Source: an uncultured Alphaproteobacteria bacterium
GTDB taxonomy: Bacteria > Pseudomonadota > Alphaproteobacteria > Micropepsales > Micropepsaceae
Assembly: GCA_903902075.1 (NCBI GenBank)
Contig: CAIUTH010000079.1
Location: 1 to 39,030, forward strand
Length of the DNA stretch: 39,030 bases
Direction: 5' to 3'
Shown here: piece by piece, positions 18,357-27,812 of the stretch
How positions within the stretch are numbered: the first letter of the stretch is position 1
Layout: each line of letters opens with the position of its first letter
Program-made: the position numbers and the translations under genes
The notes under the pieces: model-generated
Seen by the model: the letters and a program-made list of their open reading frames with translations, nothing else
Told to the model about the DNA's origin: nothing
Databases searched by the model: none

Positions 18357-20900
18357 TTAAAGCGCGCGCTGAATAGTTTCGACTTCGAAACATTCAATGA
18401 CGTCGCCCTTCTGCATGTCCTGATAGTTGGTGAAGGCCATGCCGCATTCCTGGCCGCTCTGCACCTCTTTCACTTCATCCTTGAAGCGCTTGAGGGTGGA
18501 CAGATCGCCTTCGTGGATCACGACATTGTCGCGGATCAGGCGAACCTTGCCGCCGCGGCGCATGATGCCTTCGGTGACCTTGCAACCGGCGACCTTGCCG
18601 ACCTTGGAAATGTTGAACACTTCCAGGATTTCGGCATTGCCCAGGAACTTTTCGCGCGTTTCGGGCGTCAGCATGCCCGACAGCGCCGCCTTCACGTCAT
18701 CCACCAGGTTGTAGATGATGTTGTAGTAGCGGATTTCCACGCCGTCGCGCTTGGCGCGGTCGCGGGCTTGGTTGTTGGCGCGCACGTTAAAGCCGATCAC
18801 CGCGGCGCCGCTGGCATGGGCCAGGATGACATCGCTTTCGGTAATGCCGCCCACGCCGGACTGCAGGATCTGCGCCCCGACTTCGGAGGTGGCCAGCTTG
18901 GCCAGCGAACCCTGAATGGCTTCGCTGGAACCCTGCACGTCGGTCTTGAGCACCAGCGGCAACAGGCGCTTCTCGCCGGATTCGCGGGTCTGCAAAAGCT
19001 GATCAAGCGTCTGGCGCGAGGACGAAGCCTGGCGCTGTTCGCGGCGCTTGCGGCCACGATATTCAGCCACTTCGCGGGCGCGCGCTTCGTTTTCGACCAC
19101 GACCATTTCGTCGCCGGCTTCCGGCGCCGCCGAAAGACCCAGCACTTCGATGGGGGTGGAGGGACCGGCGGTCTTGACCGACTCGCCGCGTTCATTGGCG
19201 AGCAGGCGCACCCGGCCCCATTCGGCGCCGGCGACCACGATGTCGCCCACCTTCAGGGTACCGCGCTGCACCAGCACGGTGGCAACGGGACCGCGGCCCT
19301 TGTCCAGCTTGGCTTCGACCACCGCGCCTTCGGCGGGACGGTCGGGATTGGCCTTGAGGTCCAGGATTTCGGCCTGCAGCAGGATGGCTTCTTCCAGCTT
19401 GTCGAGGCCCAGCAGCTTGGTGGCGGAGACTTCCACCACCTGCACTTCGCCGCCCATGTCTTCGACCTGGACTTCGTGCTGCAACAGTTCGGTCTTCACG
19501 CGGGTGGGATTGGCGTCACCCTTGTCGATCTTGTTGACCGCCACGATCATCGGCACGCCGGCCGCCTTGGCGTGGGCGATGGCTTCCACCGTCTGGGGCA
19601 TCACGCCGTCATCGGCAGCGACCACCAGGATCACCAGGTCCGTGACCTTGGCGCCGCGCGCGCGCATCTGGGTGAAGGCGGCATGGCCGGGGGTGTCGAG
19701 GAACGTAATCTTCTGGCCCGACTTCAGGTTCACCTGATAAGCGCCGATATGCTGGGTGATGCCGCCGGCTTCGCCCGAGACAACGTCGGTCTTGCGCAGC
19801 GCATCCAGCAGCGAGGTCTTGCCGTGGTCGACATGGCCCATGATGGTCACGACCGGGGGGCGCGGTATCATGCTGGCATCATCGTCGCTCTCGCCGGCCA
19901 GACCTTCCAGCACGTCGCTTTCGGCCACGCGCTTGACCACATGGCCATATTCGGCGGCGACCAGTTCGGCGGTGTCGGCATCGATGATGTCGTTGGGAGT
20001 CGCCATCATGCCGTTCTTCATCAGCACCTTGATGACGTCCACGGTGCGGCGGGCCATGCGGTTGGCCAGGTCGGACACCGTGATGGTTTCGGGCACGATG
20101 ATGTCGCGCGGACCGGCCGGACCGGCGGGCTGCTGCTGATGGCCTTTATTCACGCGCTGCAGGTGGCGCTTGTAGGAGGCGACCGAGCGCACGCGCTCAT
20201 CATCGTCGGACAAGGCGCGGGTGACGGTCAGCTTGCCGCGGCGGCGTTCGCCTTCGGCAACTTTCTTGGGCGCGGGCGCCTTGGCGGGAACCAGCTTGCC
20301 GCCGATCTTCTTGGCGCCGCCTTCTTCTTCTTCTTCGTTCTCAAGCCGGCGGCGCGGCGCATCGGCCGGGGCCACTTCGCCGGTCTTGGGCGCGGCGTCC
20401 AGGCGGCGGGCGGCTTCCTGCTCGGCGCGCTTCTTGGCGGCCTCGTCGGCGATCTTGCGGGCTTCTTCCTCGACCTTGCGGCGCTCGGCGGCGGCGCGCT
20501 CGATCTTGAGCTGCTCTTCATCCTGGGCGCGGCGGCGGGCTTCGGCTTCGGCGATCTTGCGGGCTTCACTGTCGGAAACGCGGGCATCGGCCAGAGCGGC
20601 GGCGCGGCGCTGCTTTTCCTCGTCCGAAAGCTGGCGCAGCACCACGCCGCGGGGCGCGGCGACGGGCGCGGCAGGCGCCCTGGCGACCACTTCGGGCGCG
20701 GCGGGCGGGGCAACGGGCTTTTCGGCGGCGGCCTTTGCAGGCGCCTTGGCGGCCGCAGCAGGCGGCGCGGCGGAGCGCTTCTTCTCCACCACCACGGCCT
20801 TGGTGCGGCCATGGCTGAAGCTTTGCTTGACGGTGGAGGTTTCCGTCTTCTTCAGCGACAGCGTTTTGGCCGGGCGCTTGGTTTCGTCAGTATCGCTCAT
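18357..20900 (-). CDS. infB: Translation initiation factor IF-2
   Basis: GTPase that brings initiator fMet-tRNA to the 30S subunit and promotes subunit joining. The protein has 847 residues. The N-terminal 240 residues are low-complexity, rich in Ala, Pro, Lys, Arg and Glu with a long charged helix ([20 protein letters not shown]). Next comes an IF2-N module ([16 protein letters not shown]), then the G domain near residue 350 with [18 protein letters not shown] and NKID, and the C-terminal domains that bind initiator tRNA. Its ATG overlaps the TGA of the upstream ylxR-L7Ae gene (ATGA). Confidence 0.97.
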   Translation of the reverse strand: MSDTDETKRPAKTLSLKKTETSTVKQSFSHGRTKAVVVEKKRSAAPPAAAAKAPAKAAAEKPVAPPAAPEVVARAPAAPVAAPRGVVLRQLSDEEKQRRAAALADARVSDSEARKIAEAEARRRAQDEEQLKIERAAAERRKVEEEARKIADEAAKKRAEQEAARRLDAAPKTGEVAPADAPRRRLENEEEEEGGAKKIGGKLVPAKAPAPKKVAEGERRRGKLTVTRALSDDDERVRSVASYKRHLQRVNKGHQQQPAGPAGPRDIIVPETITVSDLANRMARRTVDVIKVLMKNGMMATPNDIIDADTAELVAAEYGHVVKRVAESDVLEGLAGESDDDASMIPRPPVVTIMGHVDHGKTSLLDALRKTDVVSGEAGGITQHIGAYQVNLKSGQKITFLDTPGHAAFTQMRARGAKVTDLVILVVAADDGVMPQTVEAIAHAKAAGVPMIVAVNKIDKGDANPTRVKTELLQHEVQVEDMGGEVQVVEVSATKLLGLDKLEEAILLQAEILDLKANPDRPAEGAVVEAKLDKGRGPVATVLVQRGTLKVGDIVVAGAEWGRVRLLANERGESVKTAGPSTPIEVLGLSAAPEAGDEMVVVENEARAREVAEYRGRKRREQRQASSSRQTLDQLLQTRESGEKRLLPLVLKTDVQGSSEAIQGSLAKLATSEVGAQILQSGVGGITESDVILAHASGAAVIGFNVRANNQARDRAKRDGVEIRYYNIIYNLVDDVKAALSGMLTPETREKFLGNAEILEVFNISKVGKVAGCKVTEGIMRRGGKVRLIRDNVVIHEGDLSTLKRFKDEVKEVQSGQECGMAFTNYQDMQKGDVIECFEVETIQRAL

Positions 20901-21553
20901 GACTTGCTTTCAATTTTGCTCGCGTTCGCTCGCGGGCTTTCATTCCGGGGACGGAAGCCTGAAAGGCGTTCCGCATCAAAGGTCAAACGTTCGGCAAGAC
21001 CGCCCGGCTGGACGGCGGCATGTATCACATTCTCGCGACCCAGCGCCAAGCCCAATTCGGCACTGGTCAGGCATTCGATCACCGCGCAATCCAGTTCCAG
21101 CCGGTGCGCGGCGGCGTACAGTTTGCGCTTGCCGTCGGCGGCACCGTCGTACGCCTCGATCAGCGCCTTCGGCGGCTTGGGGCCCAGCAGTTCACGCAAC
21201 ACATTGTCGAAGCCCAGGAACAGCGCGCCGGAACGGCGGGCCAGTCCCAGGTCGCCGATCATGCGCGCCAGCAGCGCCTTTTCGGCACGGGCCGACAGGT
21301 CGGCGGTAGCGGTGACCTGCGCCTTGGCGGCGCGGGAGAAGAGTTTCTTCTCCACCGCCTTGTCGATGGCAGCCTTCGACGCCTCCACCCACAGGCCACG
21401 GCCCGGCAGCTTGGCCGCCGCATCGGGAACCACGTTGCCGTCCGGATCCGCCACAAACCGGATAAGGCGATTTTCGGGCAGCACTTCGCCCGATACGATG
21501 TCGCGGCGCTCGCGCATCGAGTCGTCCTCTTCCAGTTTGATGGCAGCGGTCAT
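20897..21553 (-). CDS. RNA-binding protein: YlxR (DUF448) domain fused to an L7Ae-like domain
   Basis: A 218-residue protein. The first 85 residues are a YlxR/DUF448 domain ([21 protein letters not shown] and [14 protein letters not shown]). Residues about 95-185 resemble an L7Ae/L30e-type RNA-binding fold ([18 protein letters not shown], followed by alternating helices and strands). This fusion is common between nusA and infB in alphaproteobacteria; the family is thought to bind RNA or the transcription machinery, but its precise role is not settled. Overlaps of a few bases with nusA and infB on both sides point to translational coupling through the whole block. Confidence 0.9.
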   Translation of the reverse strand: MTAAIKLEEDDSMRERRDIVSGEVLPENRLIRFVADPDGNVVPDAAAKLPGRGLWVEASKAAIDKAVEKKLFSRAAKAQVTATADLSARAEKALLARMIGDLGLARRSGALFLGFDNVLRELLGPKPPKALIEAYDGAADGKRKLYAAAHRLELDCAVIECLTSAELGLALGRENVIHAAVQPGGLAERLTFDAERLSGFRPRNESPRANASKIESKS

Positions 21554-23166
21554 CAGGCTTCGCTGTTCTCCGCTTCGCCTTCGGCGGCTTCTTCTTCCAC
21601 CACTTCGGGCTCTTCCTCGACCCAGCCGATCTTGACGCGCGCCTTCATCACGATGGCGTTGGCGTCGTCGCTGGTGAGGTTGAAGCCGTCCAGGGCGCCG
21701 GGAATGCGAACGCGTTCCTTGTCCTTGTTGACTTCGTAATAGCCGATCAGGTCGTCGCTGGCGCAGCCGGCGAGATCTTCCAGCGTCTTGACGTCATGTT
21801 CGCCCAGCGCAACGGCCATGGCGGGGGTGATGCCGTCCACGTCCAGCACGTCATCGGTGACGCCCAGCGCCAGGCGCTTGTCGTCCAGCTCCTTGTTGCG
21901 GGCTTCGATGTGTTCGATGGCGCGGTTCTGCAGTTCCTGGGCGGTCTCTTCGTCGAACGCCTCGATCTGCGCCAGTTCGCCCAGATCGACATAGGCCACG
22001 TCTTCGATGGTGGCGAAGCCTTCCGAAGCCAGCAACTGGGCGACGGTTTCGTCCACGTCCAGCGATTCCATGAACAGTGCGGTGCGGGTGGTGAACTCCT
22101 TCTGGCGGCGTTCCGATTCCTCGGCTTCCGTCAGGATGTCGATCTGCCAACCGGTGAGCTGCGAGGCCAGGCGCACATTCTGGCCGCGGCGGCCGATGCC
22201 CAGGCTGAGCTGTTCGTCCGGCACCACCACCTCGACGCGGTGAGTGTCTTCGTCCAGCACCACCTTGGTGACTTCGGCGGGGGCCAATGCATTGACGATG
22301 AAGGTCGCCGCTTCGCCGTTCCACGGGATGATGTCGATGCGTTCGCCCTGCAGTTCCTGCACCACCGCCTGCACGCGCACGCCGCGCATGCCGACGCAGG
22401 CGCCGACCGGATCAATGGAGCTGTCCTTGCTGATCACGGCGATCTTGGCGCGGCTGCCCGGATCGCGCGCCACAGCGCGGATTTCGATCACGCCGTCATA
22501 GATTTCCGGCACTTCCTGGGCGAACAGGCGCACCATGAACTGTGGATGCGAACGCGACAGGAAAATCTGCGGCCCGCGGGTTTCGCGGCGCACGTCATAG
22601 ATATAGGCGCGGATGCGGTCGCCGGCGCGGAAGGATTCGCGCGGGATCATCTCGTCACGGCGGACAACGCCTTCGGCCTTGCCCAGGTCCACGACGACCG
22701 AGCCGAACTCCGAACGCTTGACCACGCCATGCACCACTTCGCCGATGCGGTCCTTGTATTCGTCATACTGGCGCTCACGCTCGGCGTCGCGCACCTTCTG
22801 CACGATCACCTGCTTGGCGTTCTGGGCATTGATGCGGTTGAAATCCACCGGCGGCAGGGTTTCGGCGATGATGTCGCTGATCTGCGCATCCGGGTTGCGC
22901 TTGCGCGCGTCGACCAGGGAAATCTCGGTCTTGTCGTTCTCGACCATCTCCACGACGTGCAGATAGCGCGAGACATGGGTCTCGCCCGTCTTGGGATCGA
23001 TATCGACCTTGATGTCGTTCTCGGTGCCGTAATGGGCCTTGGCGGCGCGCTGCATCGCCTCTTCCATCGCGGTCAGGACCACCTGCTTGTCGATGGACTT
23101 GTCGCGCGCGACGGCGTCGGCAATCTGCAAAAGTTCCAGCCGGTTGGCGGCCACAATACCTGCCAT
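21553..23166 (-). CDS. nusA: Transcription termination/antitermination factor NusA
   Basis: RNA polymerase-associated factor acting in pausing, termination and rRNA antitermination. The protein has 537 residues, longer than Firmicutes NusA because of extra C-terminal repeats. The order is an N-terminal polymerase-binding domain (about 1-130), an S1 domain ([23 protein letters not shown]), two KH domains (with [14 protein letters not shown] and [15 protein letters not shown]), then two helix-hairpin-helix acidic repeats ([17 protein letters not shown] and [18 protein letters not shown]) and an acidic tail. It starts one base after the rimP stop. Confidence 0.97.
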   Translation of the reverse strand: MAGIVAANRLELLQIADAVARDKSIDKQVVLTAMEEAMQRAAKAHYGTENDIKVDIDPKTGETHVSRYLHVVEMVENDKTEISLVDARKRNPDAQISDIIAETLPPVDFNRINAQNAKQVIVQKVRDAERERQYDEYKDRIGEVVHGVVKRSEFGSVVVDLGKAEGVVRRDEMIPRESFRAGDRIRAYIYDVRRETRGPQIFLSRSHPQFMVRLFAQEVPEIYDGVIEIRAVARDPGSRAKIAVISKDSSIDPVGACVGMRGVRVQAVVQELQGERIDIIPWNGEAATFIVNALAPAEVTKVVLDEDTHRVEVVVPDEQLSLGIGRRGQNVRLASQLTGWQIDILTEAEESERRQKEFTTRTALFMESLDVDETVAQLLASEGFATIEDVAYVDLGELAQIEAFDEETAQELQNRAIEHIEARNKELDDKRLALGVTDDVLDVDGITPAMAVALGEHDVKTLEDLAGCASDDLIGYYEVNKDKERVRIPGALDGFNLTSDDANAIVMKARVKIGWVEEEPEVVEEEAAEGEAENSEA

Positions 23167-23167
23167 T

Positions 23168-23686
23168 TTACTTCTCCTGTTGCGCTATGGTGCGCGTCTT
23201 TGAATGTTCGTTGATAAGCTTGTCGGTGAGCACGAGCTTCGCGTTGGCGATGGCGCGAAACGGAAAACGGATTTCATCATTGCCGATGGAAGTGTCACGG
23301 ATGCGAACATCCTGGCCATCCAGCCCCAAAAGCGTGGCGCGAAAGCGCTTGCGGCCGTCCACGGGCGCGGCAAGCTCGATCTTGGCTTCGTGGCCGCTCC
23401 AGCGCGAAAAATCCATCGGACGGGTCAGCGGCCGGTCGATGCCGGGCGAGGAGACTTCGATCTCATATTCGCCTTCGATCGGATCTTCGGCCTCGATGAA
23501 ATCCAGCAGCGCATGGCTGAGCGCGGCACAGCCTTCGACATCCATGCTGCCATCGGGGCGCTCGGCCATGACCTGCAGGGTCTTGGCGGCGGCGCCCATC
23601 ATGCGCAGGCGCACAAGCTTGAAGCCCGCTTTTTCAATCACGGGTTCAAACACAGGTTCAAGATGCGATGCCGCAACGACTGTCAA
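23168..23686 (-). CDS. rimP: Ribosome maturation factor RimP
   Basis: 30S assembly factor. The core is clear: HLEPVFEPVIEKAGFKLVRL, then MAERPDGSMDVEGCAALSHA and the family motif YEIEVSSPGIDRPL, followed by a C-terminal SH3-like barrel ending KLVLTDKLI. The start is uncertain. I chose TTG at 23686 (172 residues) because GAAAGG lies about 8 bases upstream. A GTG at 23731 would give 187 residues but has no ribosome site. It heads the nusA-infB block. Confidence 0.9.
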   Translation of the reverse strand: MTVVAASHLEPVFEPVIEKAGFKLVRLRMMGAAAKTLQVMAERPDGSMDVEGCAALSHALLDFIEAEDPIEGEYEIEVSSPGIDRPLTRPMDFSRWSGHEAKIELAAPVDGRKRFRATLLGLDGQDVRIRDTSIGNDEIRFPFRAIANAKLVLTDKLINEHSKTRTIAQQEK

Positions 23687-23760
23687 AAACAAAAGCCTTT
23701 CGCCCGCGGCGGCCCTTTCGGACTGCCACACAACACGTCTTGTTGTTTGGGATTGGCGGC

Positions 23761-23789
23761 TATTTACGCCCCAAGCAGGCTTTATTCAA
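23761..23789 (-). promoter_or_regulatory. Possible promoter before rimP
   Basis: On the minus strand TTGAAT and TAAATA are spaced 17 bp apart, about 75 bp upstream of the rimP TTG. The -35 keeps four consensus bases and the -10 only three, so the call is weak. It would give the nusA-infB block transcription independent of metK-trmB. Confidence 0.3.
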
Positions 23790-23800
23790 GCCGGGCAGCG

Positions 23801-24055
23801 TTATTTCCGCGCCGCCGGGGCAATGCCGACGCTGACTTCTCCCCCCGGAATCGGGGCTGCCAGGGCCTTTTCGCGGGTTTCTAGGGCTGCCTTGGCCTTG
23901 GCTTTTTCATATTTGGCGAAGGGCGAGGGCAGGACCATCATCAGGATAAGAGCCAGAGTGCAGCAGGCCGCCACCGCGACGATGGCGTATTCGCCAAAGC
24001 TGGTGCGGTAGATGGGGCGAACATAGTCGTCGTCATCGGGGCCGGGTTTTTTCAT
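23801..24055 (-). CDS. Small single-pass membrane protein, function unknown
   Basis: An 84-residue protein with an acidic N-terminus (MKKPGPDDDDYVRPIYR), one hydrophobic helix (about residues 22-43, IVAVAACCTLALILMMVLP) and a Lys/Ala/Glu-rich segment (FAKYEKAKAKAALETREKAL) that may form a helix. No family is recognised. Its ATG overlaps the trmB stop as ATGA, so it is almost certainly translated with trmB. Confidence 0.7.
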   Translation of the reverse strand: MKKPGPDDDDYVRPIYRTSFGEYAIVAVAACCTLALILMMVLPSPFAKYEKAKAKAALETREKALAAPIPGGEVSVGIAPAARK

Positions 24056-24750
24056 GCCGCGATTTTAGCCCTTCGCGCGAAGCGGAGGAAGGTCGGCAGC
24101 CCCCGGATCGCCTTTGTTTCATAACGGGTTGGCGGCCAGTCGGCGGGCCGGCTTTTCCAGTCGGCGGGGCCTTGGGCCAGCCATTCAAAGCCGGGATGGG
24201 CCATCAACCGCTCCAGGGCATAGGGCAGATAGCTTTTGTCGTCAGTGGCAAAGCGGAGTTCCGCCCCCGGCTTGAGCACCCGGGCGAGGCTGTCCAGCAT
24301 CTCCATCTGCAGGAAACGCCGTTTGTGATGCCGGGTCTTGGGCCAAGGATCGGGGAACAGCAAAAAGAACCGCCCCAGGCTGGCATCCGGTAAGGCCTGG
24401 ATGATTTCCGACCCATCCCCTTCATAAAGCCGAACATTGTTCAGTTGTATTTCTTCCAGCTTGGTCAATAACTTGGCCATGCCCATCTGGTAGGGTTCTG
24501 CGCCGATCAGGCCGACCTGCGGATGCTGGGCCGCCTGCCAGACCAGATGCTCGCCAGCGCCAAAACCGACCTCCAGCCACACCTCCTGAACGCTGTTCGG
24601 AAACTGGCTTAGGGGGTCGGGACCCGGGGTATAGGCCAGCTCGCCTAACAGTGTTTGGCGCAAGCCCGCCTGCCGCGCCGACAGCTTGGGGCCCTTGCGC
24701 CGGCCATACAGCTTGCGCCGGTGGCTATCAGGATGATCCGGAGTGTCCAT
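24052..24750 (-). CDS. trmB: tRNA (guanine-N7-)-methyltransferase TrmB
   Basis: SAM-dependent enzyme that makes m7G46 in the tRNA variable loop. The 232-residue protein begins MDTPDHPDSHRRKLYGRRKG and shows the SAM motif WLEVGFGAGEHL (about 58-69) and the family hallmark FPDPWPKTRHHKRRF (132-146). FATDDKSY and the C-terminal TRYETKAIRG follow. The frame stays open upstream into metK, but conserved sequence starts at 24750. It lies 68 bp downstream of metK, the source of its methyl donor, with the metK terminator between. Confidence 0.95.
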   Translation of the reverse strand: MDTPDHPDSHRRKLYGRRKGPKLSARQAGLRQTLLGELAYTPGPDPLSQFPNSVQEVWLEVGFGAGEHLVWQAAQHPQVGLIGAEPYQMGMAKLLTKLEEIQLNNVRLYEGDGSEIIQALPDASLGRFFLLFPDPWPKTRHHKRRFLQMEMLDSLARVLKPGAELRFATDDKSYLPYALERLMAHPGFEWLAQGPADWKSRPADWPPTRYETKAIRGLPTFLRFARRAKIAA

Positions 24751-24754
24751 CAGG

Positions 24755-24799
24755 CCCTTTAAAGCACAACCGCCGCCCTGCGGATGCAGGACGGCGGTT
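24755..24799 (-). terminator. Hairpin terminator after metK
   Basis: On the minus strand CAACCGCCGTCCTGC pairs with GCAGGGCGGCGGTTG (15 bp, one U-G pair) around loop ATCC. It is followed by TGCTTTAAA, a weak T-tract, so some read-through into trmB is likely. Confidence 0.65.
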
Positions 24800-24818
24800 G
24801 GGTATGCAAACAGACCTC

Positions 24819-26012
24819 TTACGAAAGCGCCGCCTTGATCTGGGCGGCCAGGTCGGTCTTTTCCCAGGAAAAGCCGCCATCCGCATCGGGCTCGCGACCG
24901 AAATGGCCATAAGCCGAGGTGCGGGCGAAGATGGGCTTGTTCAGGTCCAGATGCTCGCGGATGCCGCGGGGCTTCAGGTTCATCACCTGGGGCAGGATTT
25001 TTTCCAGCTTGGCTTCTTCCACATTGCCGGTGCCGTGCAGGTCGACATAGACCGACAGCGGCTCGGCCACGCCGATGGCGTAGGCGAGCTGGATGGTGCA
25101 GCGGTCGGCAAGGCCGGCGGCCACCACATTCTTGGCCAGATAGCGCGCGGCATAGGCCGCCGAGCGATCCACCTTGGTGGAGTCCTTGCCCGAGAACGCG
25201 CCGCCGCCATGCGGGGCCGCCCCGCCATAGGTGTCGACGATGATCTTGCGGCCGGTGAGGCCGCAGTCGCCGTCCGGACCGCCGATCACGAACGAGCCGG
25301 TGGGATTGATGTGCCACACGGTCTTGTCGTTGATCCATTCCTTGGGCAGCGTTTCGCGGATGTAAGGCTCCACGATGGCGCGGATGTCGGCGCTGGTCTG
25401 GCTTTCATGCGCATGCTGGGTGGACAGCACGATCTGGGTGGCTTCGACCGGCTTGCCGTTCGCATAGCGCAAGGTGACCTGCGATTTCGCGTCGGGGAGG
25501 AGAGTGGCTTCCTTGCCCGACTTGCGCACTTTGGCCAGCAATTCCAGGATTTTATGACTGTAGAACAACGGCGCCGGCATCAGCGCCGGGGTTTCGCGGC
25601 AGGCATAGCCGAACATGATGCCCTGGTCGCCCGCGCCTTCGTCCTTGTTGCCGGACGCGTCCACGCCCTGGGCGATATGCGCCGACTGGGCATGCAGCAA
25701 CACTTCGACATTGGCGTTGCGCCAATGGAAGCCTTCCTGTTCGTAACCGATATCCTTGATGGCCTTGCGCGCGACGTCTTCCACGTCACCGGCCTGCACC
25801 TTCTTGGGGCCGCGGGTTTCGCCCGCGATGATCACGCGGTTGGTGGTGCAAAGAGTTTCGCAGGCGGCGCGAATGTCCCAGGGGCTCATGCCTTCCTTGG
25901 GGCCTTCGCGGAAGAACAGATCCACCACCTCGTCGGAGATGCGGTCAGCGACCTTGTCGGGATGACCTTCCGAAACACTTTCGGAGGTGAACAGATAGTC
26001 GGAGCGCGCCAT
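24819..26012 (-). CDS. metK: S-adenosylmethionine synthetase (methionine adenosyltransferase)
   Basis: Makes SAM from ATP and methionine. The 397-residue protein shows [19 protein letters not shown] at the N-terminus, [16 protein letters not shown] (the ATP-binding signature) and [19 protein letters not shown] (the phosphate-binding loop). AAQIKAAL lies near the end. It is slightly longer than the E. coli enzyme, which is normal in this class. AAGGG lies 7-11 bases before the ATG. The upstream region holds a perfect inverted repeat at 26072-26095; I found no convincing SAM riboswitch in the leader. Confidence 0.97.
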   Translation of the reverse strand: MARSDYLFTSESVSEGHPDKVADRISDEVVDLFFREGPKEGMSPWDIRAACETLCTTNRVIIAGETRGPKKVQAGDVEDVARKAIKDIGYEQEGFHWRNANVEVLLHAQSAHIAQGVDASGNKDEGAGDQGIMFGYACRETPALMPAPLFYSHKILELLAKVRKSGKEATLLPDAKSQVTLRYANGKPVEATQIVLSTQHAHESQTSADIRAIVEPYIRETLPKEWINDKTVWHINPTGSFVIGGPDGDCGLTGRKIIVDTYGGAAPHGGGAFSGKDSTKVDRSAAYAARYLAKNVVAAGLADRCTIQLAYAIGVAEPLSVYVDLHGTGNVEEAKLEKILPQVMNLKPRGIREHLDLNKPIFARTSAYGHFGREPDADGGFSWEKTDLAAQIKAALS

Positions 26013-26071
26013 TTGGGACCCTTAACTTTTGCGGAGGGGCTTTCTTACAGGCTTTGACCGGGGGGTCAACC

Positions 26072-26095
26072 GCATATGTCAATTATGACATATGC
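26072..26095. promoter_or_regulatory. Perfect 10-bp-arm inverted repeat upstream of metK (probable operator)
   Basis: GCATATGTCA (26072-26081) and TGACATATGC (26086-26095) form a perfect dyad around ATTA. A further half-site, CATATG, is at 26104-26109. The minus strand of the dyad contains TTGACA and CATAAT, so it probably overlaps metK promoter elements, and it lies 60 bp from the metK start. It has the form of an HTH-dimer operator, perhaps for a methionine/SAM-responsive repressor; the regulator is not in the window. Confidence 0.65.
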
Positions 26096-26189
26096 TTTGG
26101 CATCATATGGGATTCACGCTGGGGGAACCCCCTGCTATACAGCCTTTATTGACCCCCTCCGCCCTTCGCGCCTAACGGTGCTACGGGCA

Positions 26190-26231
26190 CCTCCCCCGCC
26201 TGGGCGCTACCGCGCGCGCAGGGGGGGCGGG
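26190..26231 (+). other. GC-rich hairpin in the hisB leader
   Basis: Bases 26190-26202 pair with 26219-26231 (13 positions, two mismatches, one G-U) around a 16-base loop, including a run of seven G. It ends 25 bases before the hisB ATG. It could be a leader structure or simply GC-rich spacer. Confidence 0.35.
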
Positions 26232-26256
26232 CCTGAGTTTGTTGAAAGAAGATCGC

Positions 26257-26844
26257 ATGCGCACCGCCACCGTCGAACGCAAGACCCGCGAGACCGAGAT
26301 CGCCGTCTCCCTGGACCTGGACGGGACCGGGGACAGCGACATTGATACCGGCATCGGCTTTCTGGACCATATGCTGGAGAGCTTCAGCCGCCACTCCATG
26401 ATCGACCTGAAGGTGCGCGCCACCGGCGACCTGCATGTCGATTACCACCACACCACCGAGGACACCGCGATTGTCATTGGCCAGGCGGTCAAACAGGCGC
26501 TGGGCGATTTTGCCGGCATCACCCGTTTCGGCTCGGCCCTGATCCCGATGGACGAGGCGCTGACCCGCGTGGCGCTGGACCTGTCCAACCGGCCTTACCT
26601 GATCTGGAAGGTGACCATCCCCAAGCCCAAGCTGGGGGAAATGGACACGGAGCTGTTCAAGGAATGGTTCCAGGCCTTCGCCCAGAATGCCGGGGCGTGC
26701 CTGCACATCGAAAACCTGTACGCCGACAACAGCCATCACATCGTCGAGACCTGCTTCAAGGGTCTGGCGCGGGCGCTGCGCCAGGCGATCACGGTGGATG
26801 ACAGGCTGGACGGCGCATCGCCTTCGAGCAAGGGATCGCTCTAA
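26257..26844 (+). CDS. hisB: Imidazoleglycerol-phosphate dehydratase
   Basis: Dehydrates imidazole glycerol phosphate to imidazole acetol phosphate in histidine synthesis. At 195 residues it is the monofunctional form, without the phosphatase domain of E. coli HisB. The Mn-binding histidine motifs are present: [27 protein letters not shown] and the near-duplicate NSHHIVET. The ATG at 26257 follows AAAGAAG; an upstream TTG at 26239 adds six unconserved residues. It stands alone, with no other his gene adjoining, and is followed by a REPIN-like repeat. Confidence 0.96.
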   Translation: MRTATVERKTRETEIAVSLDLDGTGDSDIDTGIGFLDHMLESFSRHSMIDLKVRATGDLHVDYHHTTEDTAIVIGQAVKQALGDFAGITRFGSALIPMDEALTRVALDLSNRPYLIWKVTIPKPKLGEMDTELFKEWFQAFAQNAGACLHIENLYADNSHHIVETCFKGLARALRQAITVDDRLDGASPSSKGSL

Positions 26845-26852
26845 CCACTCTT

Positions 26853-26938
26853 CATGGCCGGGCTTGACCCGGCCATCCAGAGTCCCAAACTAAGATCGAG
26901 ACTTTGACTCTGGATGGGCGGCTCAAGGCCGCCCATGG
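26853..26938. repeat. REPIN-like palindromic repeat, copy 2
   Basis: Same design as 8515-8598. Hairpin 1 is ATGGCCGGG/CCCGGCCAT with loop CTTGA (26854-26876). Hairpin 2 is ATGGGCGGC/GCCGCCCAT with loop TCAAG (26914-26936). CCAGAG (26877-26882) pairs with CTCTGG (26908-26913) around a 25-base centre unrelated to that of copy 1. The fifth base of each hairpin arm differs between the copies, and its partner changes to match. The element begins 8 bases after the hisB stop and reaches the 5' end of mmcB. Confidence 0.8.
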
Positions 26939-26949
26939 TGATTTTTGAA

Positions 26950-27417
26950 ATGATCTCTTCTTCCACCGCCGCAGAAGTCGCGCGCGGGGTGAGCCGCCTT
27001 CTGCTCGAAGAAGGCTACTCGCCCATCCTGGAATTCACCTTGCCCAATGGACGGCGGCTGGATGTCGCCGCCATCGGCCCAGGCGGCGAGATGCTGGGGG
27101 TGGAGATCAAGGTGGCGCTGGCCGATCTGCGCGGTGACGGCAAATGGCCGGAATACCTCGATTACTGCGACCTGTTCTATTTCGCCATTCCGCCGGATTT
27201 TCCGCCCGAGCATGTGCCGCACCAGACGGGCCTGATTGTTGCCGACCGCTATGGCGGCTCGATCATCAAGGAAGCCGAGGTGCAGTCGCTGCACGCTAGC
27301 CGGCGCAAGGCCGTCACCATCAGTTTCGCGCGTTGCGCGGCGGAGCGGCTGTCGCGCAATCTGGACGCGATAGCGCTGTCACAGACGCCCGGATTGGTCA
27401 TTCCCGATGTTGAGTAA
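26950..27417 (+). CDS. mmcB: MmcB-family DNA repair protein
   Basis: A 155-residue protein of the alphaproteobacterial MmcB family; the Caulobacter member is damage-inducible and protects against mitomycin C, and the fold is nuclease-like. Visible features are an N-terminal helix (TAAEVARGVSRLLLEEGYSP), LPNGRRLDVAAIGPGGEMLG, then VEIKVALADLRGDGKWPEYLDY with a possible D...E-x-K catalytic core (the D of RRLDVAA and EIK). I chose ATG 26950 (MISSSTAAEV). In-frame ATGs at 26914 and 26935 lie inside the REPIN-like repeat. No clear LexA box is visible, though the repeat occupies the promoter position. Confidence 0.88.
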   Translation: MISSSTAAEVARGVSRLLLEEGYSPILEFTLPNGRRLDVAAIGPGGEMLGVEIKVALADLRGDGKWPEYLDYCDLFYFAIPPDFPPEHVPHQTGLIVADRYGGSIIKEAEVQSLHASRRKAVTISFARCAAERLSRNLDAIALSQTPGLVIPDVE

Positions 27418-27775
27418 AGCAGAAGCCCGCAAGATCATGTTGTCGATTCCCGGCACGGACGAGCGGCTGTGGTTCAACCAGCCTTCGGTCTTTATCCATG
27501 ACCGTTTCCTGGCCAAGACCCATCACAAGGAAGACGCCGTTACGCTGCAGGTCGGGTCGATGGAAATGCGCGACATGATGCTGGAGGCCGAACCCGGGCT
27601 TTTCTACATCACCGATCACTATCGCAAGTTCCCCTTTGTGCTGATCCGCCTGTCGGCGCTGACCAAGGCGGTGCTGAAGGACATGCTAATGGGCCGCGCC
27701 GCGCAGCTGGCCGCCATGCCGCCCATCAAGCGGCGCCCCAAGAAGGCGGCAAAGAAAAAGACGGTTAAGCGCTGA
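27407..27775 (+). CDS. MmcQ/YjbR family protein
   Basis: A 122-residue member of the MmcQ/YjbR family (double-wing, CyaY-like fold proposed to bind DNA). Features include the N-terminal MLSKAEARKIMLSIPGTDE, the WFNQPSVFI strand, KEDAVTLQVGSME and a C-terminal Lys/Arg-rich tail (KRRPKKAAKKKT) that could contact nucleic acid. It overlaps the end of mmcB by 11 bases, so the two form an operon and may share a DNA-related role. The similar Mmc names come from different organisms and do not themselves imply a link. The biochemical function is unknown. Confidence 0.85.
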   Translation: MLSKAEARKIMLSIPGTDERLWFNQPSVFIHDRFLAKTHHKEDAVTLQVGSMEMRDMMLEAEPGLFYITDHYRKFPFVLIRLSALTKAVLKDMLMGRAAQLAAMPPIKRRPKKAAKKKTVKR

Positions 27776-27812
27776 GCCCAGCGGCTGGTGAAGGCTTTGC
27801 AATGTCCCGCTC

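Noticed and set aside
17898-21635. 1245-codon plus-strand frame opposite the sulfotransferase, infB and ylxR genes
   Set aside because: Impressive length, but it spans three real minus-strand genes and shows only Gly/His/Asp-rich shadow composition. Codon bias explains the absence of stops.
25013-25338. Upstream extension of trmB into metK (428-codon frame)
   Set aside because: The extra residues are an out-of-frame reading of metK; the conserved TrmB N-terminus starts at 24750.
26013-26060. SAM riboswitch in the metK leader
   Set aside because: I could not find the pairing or conserved core of the SAM-II or SAM/SAH classes. A covariance-model search would settle it.
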